A DNA stretch of 64,000 nucleotides from Biscogniauxia marginata. Its lineage: Eukaryota; Ascomycota; Sordariomycetes; Xylariales; Xylariaceae. Positions 12,593 through 22,802 of the stretch are shown one piece after another; the first letter of the stretch is position 1, and every line of letters begins with the position of its first letter. Position numbers and translations under genes: made by a program. The notes below the pieces were generated by a model. The model made no database searches, had not been told where the DNA came from, and was given only the letters and a program-made list of their open reading frames with translations. The stretch is from positions 62,001 through 126,000 of the forward strand of contig MU404136.1 in assembly GCA_022695795.1 (NCBI GenBank), in the 5' to 3' direction.

Positions 12593-13033
12593 TTATCTTT
12601 TCGACTTGCCCTTTGCCTTGGCGGCTTTGTGGGCATCGATAAAGTCCTTGACAATGCTATGCAAGTCCTGGTTGCGCCTGGCAAGCAATAGAACATCATC
12701 GGTGGTGATAGTTGATCGTCCGGCATGGCGGCTAAAGCTTTCCAGGTCCATTGCAACATTTTCTAGACGTTGTCAGACCTTGGTTACTTATATCGACATG
12801 CATCCCAACACTCCATACCTATCTGTGTCCAAACCATCTCGGTCAAGGCCCCGATGAATTGAGGAGTCACGTTTCTATTTCTCCTCAAGGTCTCCTCGTC
12901 GACCATCTTTCCTACGGCGTACCATAGCGCAGCCTTCAATTGCTGTAGCCTGCTATTAGTCGGGATCGAAAGATATAAGGCTGCTGCTGAGAATTCTCAC
13001 CTCCCTCACATCTTCACCGGATTCATCGGCCAT
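12593..13033 (-). CDS. MHF1: Centromere protein S homologue (MHF1), histone-fold protein
   Basis: A small spliced gene whose exons are each too short to stand out. Core exons are 12949-12819 and 12762-12593 (56-bp intron), giving about 99 residues. The protein has a TAF9/CENP-S histone fold: LKAALWYAVGKMVDEE, TPQFIGALTEMVW, ENVAMDLESFSRHAGRS, then TITTDDVLLLARRN and a basic tail ending KGKSKR. CENP-S pairs with CENP-X (MHF2). It acts at kinetochores and with FANCM-type helicases in fork repair. The first exon is unsettled. ATG at 13033 followed by ADESGEDVRE has the expected acidic start, but its phase does not fit the GTGAG donor and the CAG acceptor at 12952-12950. Starting at the ATG in 13025-13023 and using the earlier GTGAGG donor keeps frame and gives a very short leader. 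Core identification is secure; the start is not. Confidence 0.85.
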
Positions 13034-13581
13034 GACGATTGGAATTGTATGTGGCCTCGAAGGGAGAACAGCAAAGGCTAACTAAAATGCGAAAACGCGT
13101 TGACCGCGTCTGGAGTAGAAGTGGGGCGGGTGACTTCACTAACCGGGTACAGTTTAGCAGGTTAGGTACCGCTGAGCAGACTTTGGGGGTTGTTTCGTTA
13201 GAGTTAGCCAAGAAGTTTTATCTCTTGTTGTTCACCTTGGGTAGAGTCTAAAAAGTTTCACCAACACCGAAACAAATATATGGAAAGGTCTAGGTAGCTA
13301 TACCGCCAAGCAGTAGCAGATCTGCGATATCCATCCTACGTATTCTCCGACAGCTTCTTCTTTTCCTGCTTATTTATTTCTTGTACCTATTCCAATTGCT
13401 CCCAGGCTGCGCCATATAATCGACCGAGCACGAGCACACTCACTATATAACGCGAAACAATTCTATTCAATCGAGCGAGACTCCTTCGGTAGCCATTCAG
13501 TACGAACGACAATACCTATTATACATACTACATCCGCCTTCCTACGGACGCCCTCGAAACCCCCAATTGAAAGAACCAGCC
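13034..13581. promoter_or_regulatory. Shared upstream region of MHF1 and PGA2-like gene
   Basis: This 548-bp gap lies between divergent genes. Upstream of the plus gene it carries an AT-rich stretch with CACTATATAA near 13438-13450, which could be a TATA element, and pyrimidine-rich leader sequence. No other feature was recognised. Confidence 0.4.
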
Positions 13582-14064
13582 ATGTCTGAAATTTTTGAAC
13601 TCTTTACCCACTTGGGCGAATCGGTATCAAATCTCGCCAAGCTGGTCTCGAGTCGATTCACAAATAATGTCGGCGAGTCCTTCAACTCGATGACGACTCA
13701 GCAATGGATTCGCCTCATCGTCGTCGTTGGCGGCTACATGCTTCTTCGACCATACGTCATTAAGATGGGTGCAAACCACCAAGTGAAGCAACTCGAAAAG
13801 CAACACGCTGAAGATGAAAGAGAAGCCCAAGCGCAACTATCACCTAACAACTTGCGTGGGAAGATCGACATACCCGAAGATAGCGACGAAGAGGGAGAGG
13901 GGGAGGGAGAAAAGGCATCGACGTCGGCATCTGATTGGGGAAAGAAGGCGCGAAAGCGACAACGAAACATGATAAAACAACTGCTCGAAGTCGAAGAGAA
14001 GAGGCTTCAGGAACTGCAGGAAGACGAGGAGGACAAAGACATTGAGAAGTACCTCGTCGGATGA
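13582..14064 (+). CDS. PGA2: PGA2-type ER membrane protein (protein trafficking)
   Basis: A single exon of 160 residues starting at ATG 13582; the frame upstream of it is only a TTG extension. One membrane helix at about residues 37-56 (WIRLIVVVGGYMLLRPYVI) follows a short N-terminal segment. It is followed by a charged cytoplasmic tail with an acidic run (EDSDEEGEGEGE), then SDWGKKARKRQR and a Glu-rich coiled coil ending KYLVG. This matches the fungal PGA2 family. In yeast it is an essential ER/nuclear-envelope protein needed for maturation and traffic of secreted proteins. The WG-x-KARKRQR block and the Arg-Pro after the helix are what I recognise. It is divergent from MHF1. Confidence 0.82.
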   Translation: MSEIFELFTHLGESVSNLAKLVSSRFTNNVGESFNSMTTQQWIRLIVVVGGYMLLRPYVIKMGANHQVKQLEKQHAEDEREAQAQLSPNNLRGKIDIPEDSDEEGEGEGEKASTSASDWGKKARKRQRNMIKQLLEVEEKRLQELQEDEEDKDIEKYLVG

Positions 14065-15033
14065 GGCTGGCGGAGGGATACCAACATCGACAGATTATTC
14101 AATACCTATTAATACAACGACTGGCTGTCAAACCTCGATCAGCAAAAACGCACATGGTTTTCGTTGGCCATGCCGGCTACTACGAGTTGATTAAAGCTAA
14201 CAGTTCATTTCCATTATCTCGTTCGATTTCGTCCCTATCAACCAACCAGCCTTGACTAAGTACATGCTTGGGCAGCTTGGATAAGGCAACCAGACAGCTT
14301 GTCCAGTCTACACGGCCCAATATGTTTTGCTCGTTTGTGATTGACGGCCGACAGGATCAGGAAGAATATGGGTTCCTGTTGGCAATGTGTCGACCTGTTG
14401 CACCACCATACTAGAAATTATAGCTGAAGGGATTATCTGCAGGGTTTCGAATCTCGTAGCCGACAGCTGCATGTGCGACGCCCTCATGCCCAACAACTCA
14501 TGCAAGCCACCTCACTTTGTATTCACAGTAGTTCTTATGAATCCAGCTTGGTGTGAGCCGGCCTTAGCGCAATCGGCATTATTAATAACTTGAACAGAGA
14601 CGTTCGATATTGGATGATGGTGTCGGTGAAGGTTAGTTAATAAACTTAACCCCTACGTCTCCTATCAGGGCTAATGGGTAATGTTATAGGATTCATGCCT
14701 TACGTGCGTACCCGAAACCGGTCATGAAAGCACAGCTGTTCGGACTACCCTCCCAGGCGAGCCGTGATCCTCTGGGAATTCGCGACGCGTCAGGAGGGTT
14801 ACAATAATCGCCCCCCCACCACTAGACAATACGTACGCCTAACGTCTAACGTCTAACTCAAGCCACCGATTCCTATTTCTGTACCCAACCCAACTCGTCG
14901 TGAAACGGACCCTACATGCCTAGATGCAATGTAATGTATACCAGAAGGGTTACGCTGCTTTGACTATAAGAAGCTGCATTATTGCTCGGGCGTATGTACA
15001 TGAGACTTTCCTGTAACGGTCCGTTCCGCTGCC
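14065..15033. other. Intergenic, 1.0 kb, no gene recognised
   Basis: Only short frames. It contains several TAACGTC/CTAACGT near-repeats around 14840-14860. No domain or splice support. Confidence 0.45.
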
Positions 15034-16719
15034 ATGTCAGCAAGTCCGATACTAATGCCATCTCACCACCACCACGCGGAGGACCAATGTCTCCCCGACA
15101 ATAATTCGGCGCTCTTCCGGACTTCCTTAAGTGATCGAGACCTCAAGCCACAGCGCCGCAGCGGCCCGTCTTGGACTCAGCCCAATGATATTGGCTGGGT
15201 TTGGCATGGTTTCGGCTCCAACCCAGATAGGTCAGCACGTCAACCCGCCAGCCGACAGGTTGGTTGCCTATCTTATAGCAGGCCTGCTTATTTGGACAAG
15301 TGCAACGTTTTTCATGTAAGTTGCGGTTATGCATTCTTAGTGATGAGGGGGTTCGAAATGTGTGTATTGCCTGTTATATCTAACCGTTCAGAAAGGCCAG
15401 CTCGAGCCTATCAATGAGTAATACGCCTACCGATACACCATGGTTTAATAACACTATTAATACTCAAAAGTTTATCCATGAGCAATTACTAACAAGTATA
15501 CTTAACAGTGTGTGTTAGGGGCGTGCTGGGGAGACTTACCCGAGTCTAGACCGCTGTGGAAGCTAGCAGCGAGTGAGATCATGGCTACTATCGTTCAATT
15601 ACCTTTTGAAATCTCTATAGCCTTTCGAGCCGATCTCGACGTGAACGATCAAGATCGCGGTGCTGGCCTGTGCAACCACACTCACATTGATCCATAGTCT
15701 AGGTGCTACTACCGGAGCGAAGGTAGCCAACACATTCTTGCTGCTCAAGCCTATCACACTTGGAAGCATATTCATTCTTAGTCTTGTGGTATACACACCA
15801 AACGCTTCTGGCAGAGTCAAAAATCCGGACGCGGCTTGGCGACTTTCCCACAGCCTTGTTCGGGGCACCATTCTGCTACGGAGGACGAGACACCGTAGGA
15901 TCTGAGTTTGGAGACAGGAACGATCCGAACGGGAACCTACTTGCTGTCGTGGATATGGTAATGGATAAATCGATAGTAGGATTATTTCGATTGATTGCAG
16001 TCTTGTATATCCGCCTACCGTTCGAAAGTCATGAGAGAGCAGAAGCACCCGCGGTGGTAGTGGTAAGTTTTCTATCTCGGACCGGCGGACGCCGCCGAGC
16101 TGTAGAGAAGAAAAACTAAGCATGCCATAGGAATCTGCGGGACGGATCGTGGGAGCTGGGGCGAACTCGTGTTTTCGATCGTGGTAGCCATCATATCAGC
16201 ATCGGGTGCGCTCAACGCAAACGCGTTTGCCACAGCCAAGTTATGTGTAGCGGGCTCCTGCCGCGCCTATTTTCCCGCCATTCTCGCAAACGTGCATTGC
16301 AGTACAGCACAAGATGAGGCGGCATACCTAAGTCAGACAGTCCCTTGGCTTGTTTGGCTTCCCGTGCAGCTCTTTGCGAGGTCGACACGAAATGTACGAG
16401 GGCAACGGCTTGTGCCTATGTAAGATTTAGGTCAAGTCCTCGGTGACCTGTCAGGTAAGATTAAGAGTCTGACTTATGCACGCCTAGCTTCGCTCCGATG
16501 ATGAATGGGGCTCTTGCGTCCTTCTACGTGTCCGCTGGCAGTTTCAATGGGCTGGTGACATTCGTCGGTGAGTACCTCCCGGTTTGCTATCCGGCTGCTC
16601 TCTTTGGCGCGACTTATACAGTGCTGGGGTTGTTCGAATATTCCATCATGATGTCTATTCCGGTCATTCTGCTCCTGCGAGAGGCAGGCACAAACCAACC
16701 AGATCGGACCAATATATAA
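15034..16719 (+). pseudogene. Probable degraded multi-pass membrane protein gene
   Basis: Several plus-strand open segments code for clear hydrophobic helices that together look like one polytopic protein: LVAYLIAGLLIWTSATFF (ending at a strong GTAAGT donor near 15319), IAVLACATTLTLIHSLG and ANTFLLLKPITLGSIFILSL (15656-15790), GLFRLIAVLYIRLPF (around 15980), VFSIVVAIISASGALNA (16170-16215), and a long stretch at 16498-16719 with LVTFVGEYLPVCYPAALFGA. The segments sit in different frames. I could not join them with phase-compatible GT-AG introns: the first donor leads to a stop in the next candidate exon, and segments near 15650 and 15850 are frame-shifted. The family is not recognised; it could be a transporter. 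Either it is a pseudogene or I have missed some real splice sites. Confidence 0.4.
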
Positions 16720-19127
16720 AATATGGATAGGGAACACGATCATCCTCACCTCCATTAGTGGATTGCTGATCCTCAGGGGGAACAATGGTAGAACCGCTTT
16801 AGGATCTGACGATCTTCTTCGTTGGCCTTCCAAGATTGGTCATCTTCTCTCAAATTCTTTTACACAAGAATTTCGACTCACACGAACTCGAGAAACCCAC
16901 ATCAAATGATGAGATGGTGGGCTCTATAGCCTAGAATGACCTAAAAACCCCACGACAGCCTGGAAGTAGCGCATTAACCTGAAGCCATGGCACTTTTTCA
17001 CCACGTACATAGGTAGTTCCCCGCGACCTTTCATCTTGATTTGCCTCACGATTTTGCCTGGTGAAGAGCCGGAAAATACAATTGTGGCAAAAATGATCCC
17101 CATATCGCGAACCGTCGGCGTATTTGAAGCTCCGTGAGAGGTCCCAACACTGTGGGAGCTCGATATTGTCCTGCATAGCGTCGGATTTTGCACCGCGGCA
17201 GATCACCCGTAGCCGCAAAAGGCTCATATCTCGCATTGGCGATCATATGAGCGCCATCCGAGGCTCTGAAGATATCTATCATGTAGGCTGCCGTGTGACC
17301 TTAGGTATCAAAGCATCCTTTTGCTCCCTTTCCAAGAGAGGATTGTTATACAGGTGTGACCGAAGCCGCTGGTATCATATGCTTAGACACTAGTAGGGCA
17401 AGCCTGAGAACAGAAGACGCAGCTAGTACATCATCAAGCTCGCGACATCTAAACATAGGTAATACATAACTTCTTGACTACTCGCACGGATATTCACCAT
17501 GGCAAGACACTGCGTCACAGGCTTCTAGAGTATGTCGACTATAACCTGTTGGCGCTACGCTTCAAGCATGATCTCATAGCGGATCTGCAAGGCGCTTTGC
17601 CCGGAAATGATGCTCGAACCAACTAAGTGGGGTGTCTCTCTGCCCCATTGCTGCACATATATCAAAAAATAATCTGGAACACGTCGATTGCAGAGTTGCT
17701 TTTCGTCTGTGGCGTTCCTTGTATTCGACGGGCTCGTGGTTTTGGCCGGCCTGGGGACCGCTTTTGTCCAAGATGGTGGTGACCCTCACGGTGGGAATAA
17801 CCCCCCGGGCTGGTTATACAAATCACAACATAGAATGGCAACTTGTCAAGGCGAATTCTAATTTGTCGGTACGGCAGCCAGCCGTGCCATGTCACGCAAA
17901 CCCGATTACTCTTAGTCAAATGCTCCGGGCGTCAAGTGGTACGTGAAGGTAAGAAAAAGATCTGGGCGGGAGCATAATGTCGATGAGCCGTCCACATATA
18001 CACACCGTTATGCGTTCACAGACGCCCGATTGCTATCCGGATAATGCTCGCTCACCAGGCGTCACAAAACATACAGCCAACGACAGAACGGAAGAAGTGG
18101 CACTGATGCACGGGAGACGCAGGTTGAAGCGAGCAGGAATTACTATTACATACTACGTAAACACAGAGTGCATGGTGCTAAAGCAGAGAAGTGGTTCGTT
18201 AGTCCAAGCGAGCTTGGGGCGACTGAGTTGTAGGCGGAGCTCAAAGACATCTATCGATGTATGATACTACCGACGACAAATAGGAGCGAGGAGATGCTCC
18301 TACACCTGCATCCCCGCCTCTCCTCCCACCCCCGGCCCACTGGGGCTTGCAGACGTGCAGGCTTCGTGCCCCTCTCCCTGGAGACACGAGGGGAACTGAC
18401 CTACCTTGACCTGGACATCTCAAGCCCGGTTGTCAATCGAGACGCCAGTGTGCATGGCACGGGAGCCTGTTCTCATCATAGACGTTCTTAGCGCCACGTA
18501 CCCGCGCGTGCGGTGGGAAGATAGTCCAAACGGTGAGGGTCTACATAAGCGTATAAGTCCGCGCCTATATGGGTCGGGGTGGGCGGCCCCCCACGGTGAG
18601 GTGAGCAGATCGTTCGGCGTTGCCTTCACTTCTTAAACAGCAACACAGCCTCAAGCTGATTGACACATTTTGCTTCGGCCTCCTTCGAGACTGCTTCCAT
18701 AACTCAGCCCGTCTTGGTTCACACTCCGTTTCCGTCTTCTCGTACGTCCGGACCCCACTGCCAACTGCTGCTCTGTCAATTCTGGGCCGGTCCCACGTTC
18801 AGGATTTTGAACACGAATTTGCCGATCAGCTGCAAGTTGCTCCCACTCCTTGCGTAGGTGCTCACGGCCGTTGGTGTTTTTAAGGCCGGCTTGCTCGCTA
18901 CCATCACCACTTGTTGAACTCTTCTCCTCCGAACTTCAGGAAGTGCAAAACTGGGCACCAAGACTTAAACTCGGGGTTCGCATTCGCTAGAACTAGCTTT
19001 AGTCGGCGAGGCTGCGGGAACATAAAGGCCGGGTACCAGACCTGTGCACAACCATATCTTGTCGTCGTTGCCCAAGTGTATCATGTTCTAAGATTGTTTT
19101 ATGACTTGTAAACCGAATTCTTCAAAG
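16720..19127. other. Intergenic, 2.4 kb, no gene recognised
   Basis: Short frames on both strands, none with a domain. The last few hundred bases are the leader of the gene starting at 19128, with no obvious TATA box. Confidence 0.45.
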
Positions 19128-22030
19128 ATGATGGAGACCGTCGACTTCAACTCATTCCTGAGGAAGGGCTACTGGCCGAACTCGAAGGCCAAAAGCCCCG
19201 GCCCAGAAACGGCGCTGTAAGTGTGTCCCTGATGTTGTTAATCTCACCCGGAGCCTCTCGACCACTGAGGTCGAGGCGGGGGCGAAGCCCTAAATATATA
19301 TATGCAAGATTTCGTTCGCTGAGACTGTTGGACGCAACACACAGATTTGATTCGACCGCCGCGGCGGGCCAGCAGTATTTTCCCGATCCAGCAGTCCCAA
19401 GACAACTACCTTTCAATGTAATACGGCCCATCACCTATCAACGGCCACCGCCACCAAGCGTCGAGGATGAAACTGACTCCCTTGCCAAGGAACACGGATC
19501 TGTCGCCTCATTGGTACCTTCTGAAGAGCCCGTATACCGCGGAGACCCAGACCAGCAGCCGATTCTGCTTCCGGTGAACGACCACAACTCCGAGCGGCGA
19601 TTTGTACTCGTGTCGAGCTCATCTGAGGCATCAGACGAGTCCTCGACTGAGGATAAGAAGTCGCGCAGGAAGACTAGATCAAGCGACCGTTGGTCCGAGT
19701 CGGAATCTACTACTTACGAATCAGTCACCAGTCGCAAATCGGGCCCGTCTACACCCTACGAAGATGTGCATGATAAGAAACCAGAGTCGCGCTCTCTTCG
19801 TGATCGACGCCGGCTCGATGGCCTCCCCACCATAGTCACTAACCTCGGCGGATGTACGCCGGGATCACGAGACATTAGCAGGGCGAACTCGGCAACTAGA
19901 CCCGACTTTCCTGAAGACTACTTCTCACCTCGACCAAGCTCTTCGGCCTATTACTCACCCCGGCCGAGCTCTCATTACCAGAGCGGGACCGTGTCAACCC
20001 CTAATGTAATTGAGAATAGTAGAGACAGATATCACGATAGCGCATCCAGCTCAAGTTATCACAGGCGCCACCATTCTGCCTACCCCGATCAGTATGGGCG
20101 GAATTTCCCGACTGACCGAAAACTCAAAGAAAGCCTTTTCAGATCCGCTCAACCAAGTCCTACTTACCTAAAGAGGTACCCAGAGTCGCCTGGCCCGTCC
20201 AGGCGGCCATCCAAAGACGGCTATGAGATCCCACGCCAGTACACTGAGCCGTCTTCTCCCAAGTGTCACCGGAAGTCTTCGTATGCTCATCACGAGTGGG
20301 AGACCTCGTCTCAGCATTCTGGACATTCTCAACATTCTCAACATTCCCAGCATTCCTCAAGTTCACGAGATAAACGAAGCTCACCGCCAGGCAGCGGCCA
20401 TTACGATTCGAGTGATGAAGAACTACGCCTTCGATCTTTACCGAGTCACCGACGCACTTCGACGTTGCCGGAGAAGGTGACCTATCTAGGGACTCCGACG
20501 CAGCCGAGACTAATTGATCGGCGCAGGTCCAAGGGTCAATCACCGCTTCCATCCCCTCTGGCAACTCGAAGTTCGTACTTTGAAAAGGGCTCGACAGCTT
20601 CCAGCCCTCGCAGCGTGTCGTTTGCTAAAGAGCCTAGAACCCCACGTGACGATGGCCGTCCTGAGCGATCATTGTCTCGTGCCTCGACGGTTACAAGTGA
20701 CACGACTGGTGGCGTCCCAGTCAAGAATCCAGTTGTAGTCGCTGCTGCTAACTCTAGCTCTTTGATGGACCCTCGTCGGTCGGTGCCGGCACTCGCACCA
20801 CGTAAAGCCGCCCTTAAGTCAAGTTCGCGGTCAGCATCCTCGACACCGTCAACACCTTTAGCATCAAGTCCTACGAACCAACGTAGCTGGCGCCCGCAAA
20901 AGCTTGAGCTCTCGAGGAAGGATATCAGTGCCGGTAAACATCTGCCTTCCTATAGGCGGTATTCGCTAGAAACGAAGGCTGGCGAGCTCCCTGACATCCC
21001 CCAGTGTCCTCGTACGCGAGAAGTGGCCGGACATTCCGACTGGCTCACGCTCCCTCATTGTGACAATTTCAATATTTGCCCCTCTTGCTACCAGGCCAAT
21101 TTCGCCAACACCGAGTTCGCTTACCACTTCGTCCAAGCTCCGGTTCGCGCGAGCGACCGGCCCATCGCATGTGACTTTGGCACCTCGCAGTACTACCACA
21201 TCGCGTGGCTATTCACGCGCAAGTACAACAAGCCCGACCTCAGCCTATTCCGCAGCATCGCCAAGATCGGGGCCAAGAGCCAGCCGTGCTCGGGATACCA
21301 CGAGGCGACGCGCATCTGGTACTCGGTGAAAGAGCCGCGGACGCAGCGGGCGATCCCCAACTTCACCGTGTGCTACAGCTGCGCCAAGACGATCGAGGTG
21401 CTGCTGCCGAGCCTGATGGGCCTGTTCGTGCCGATGGACTCGCCGGCCGAGCCGACCAAGGGCGTGTGTGCGATGCACCAGACCGACGGCCGCAAGCGCT
21501 TCGTGCTGTACTTCGACCTCATGGAGACGGCGGCGGACCAGGCGCTTGCGAACAAGAGCCCGCCCGATGTGCAGGCGCTGGCGGACCGCATCCGCGAGCT
21601 TGCACTCATGCCCGAGTGCGCCGGCAGCCGGCCCCTGCGCAACAAGCGCTGGTACACGATGCGATCGATCCCGGACATGGTCGTGTGCGAGGAGTGTTTC
21701 GAGGAGGTGGTGTGGCCGTACCTCGAGCGCGACGACGACGGCCACTCCTCCTCCTCCGCGAGCCTGGCCGATGACTTCGTGCACCGCCCCCAGCGCCTGC
21801 ACCTCGCCGCGTGCATGCTGCACTCGGACCGCATGCGCGACATCTTCCACAAGGCCGTGCGGCGCCGGGACACGGCGTACCTCTCTGAGAAGGTCACCGA
21901 GCGCTACGAGAAGGAGCGCGAGTATCACGCACGCCTCGCCGAGCTTGGTACCAACAACTTCGGCCTCGGCCCGGCCGAGGTCGACGCCGAGATCGAGAAG
22001 CTGCTTAGGGAGTGGAAGAGGTGGGAATAA
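19128..22030 (+). CDS. Uncharacterised fungal protein with Cys-rich C-terminal domain
   Basis: Exon 1 is 19128-19216 and ends at a GTAAGTG donor. The second exon runs to 22030. Three acceptors in the same phase are possible (exon start 19309, 19324 or 19345). With 19345 the protein has 924 residues. It starts MMETVDFNSFLRKGYWP. Residues about 60-610 are disordered, rich in Ser, Arg and Pro, with a short HSQHSQHS repeat. From about 620 to the end there is a compact domain with spaced cysteines: CDNFNICPSCY, VCYSCAKTIEVLLP and VCEECFEEVVWPYL, plus further Cys and His residues. This suggests zinc binding, but I do not recognise the family or the function. From about 21200 nearly all codons end in G or C, unlike the first part of the same exon. 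Confidence 0.82.
20314..20357 (+). repeat. In-frame CATTCTCAA-like tandem repeat
   Basis: Near-perfect 9-base units inside the disordered part of the 924-residue protein. They encode a His-Ser-Gln repeat (HSGHSQHSQHSQHSS). Length variation between strains would be expected and would stay in frame. Confidence 0.8.
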
Positions 22031-22802
22031 AAAAAAAACCAGAAAAAAGTTTGAAGAAGAGAGATGATAACACTACTACCAAAAGAAGGAAAGTAGGGAG
22101 TGGAGGGATGGGGAGGGAGATTATTATGATTATGAATTTTAGTATGGGACATGATATCATATGATGACGATTACCAAAAGACGACGAGACATGAGGGGGA
22201 ATGACTAGTATGATATTGCGACGAGACCTCTTTTCATCTTTTTATTTGTCAACCGGATTATTGGTATGGGTATCTCTCGGATTGGGATATGGGGTGCGGG
22301 TCATGGGCTATGGGTTTATAGGTAGGTTATTGTGTGTGTTGGGTTACGGGTTGGCTCCAGAGAGGGAGAGAGAGAATACTGCTCACTAATATGTAAAATT
22401 CAACAAACAAAACGCACACGACAACACACCTACACACGGACTGGATTTCAAAAAAAGGACCTCTTTCTCTCTTTCTCGAGATGCTAGTTAGTTGTTTTAC
22501 TTTGTAGTTTAAAAAATAATGAATAATGAGAAAAAAAGAAGAAAAAACCCCCCGGAATGCGAATAATCTACACACTCTCTTAAGACTTTTAGATATTTTC
22601 AGATACATGTATTGCTTCGAGTTTTCATATACACGCCATGTTTAGTCTTATTGCCTTGTTTAGTATATACAAGTTTCTCAACGTTACTCGCTCGCACTTC
22701 ATTAGACCACGGGGGAGTGATTCCCGCTTCAATGATGGATGGCTAGTAGTGCCTAATACCTTCTTCTCTCACTAGGTAATCCAGCTTTACAAAGGGGCAA
22801 CA
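22031..22802. other. Intergenic between converging genes
   Basis: This 0.8-kb AT- and purine-rich spacer holds GGGTTATGGG-like G-rich words at 22260-22350 and an AG-rich tract near 22360. No gene is supported. Confidence 0.5.

Noticed and set aside
21205..22067. Long open frames on both strands overlapping the Cys-rich domain
   Set aside because: They are by-products of GC-rich codon ends; the sense frame has the ordered Cys motifs and proper stop.
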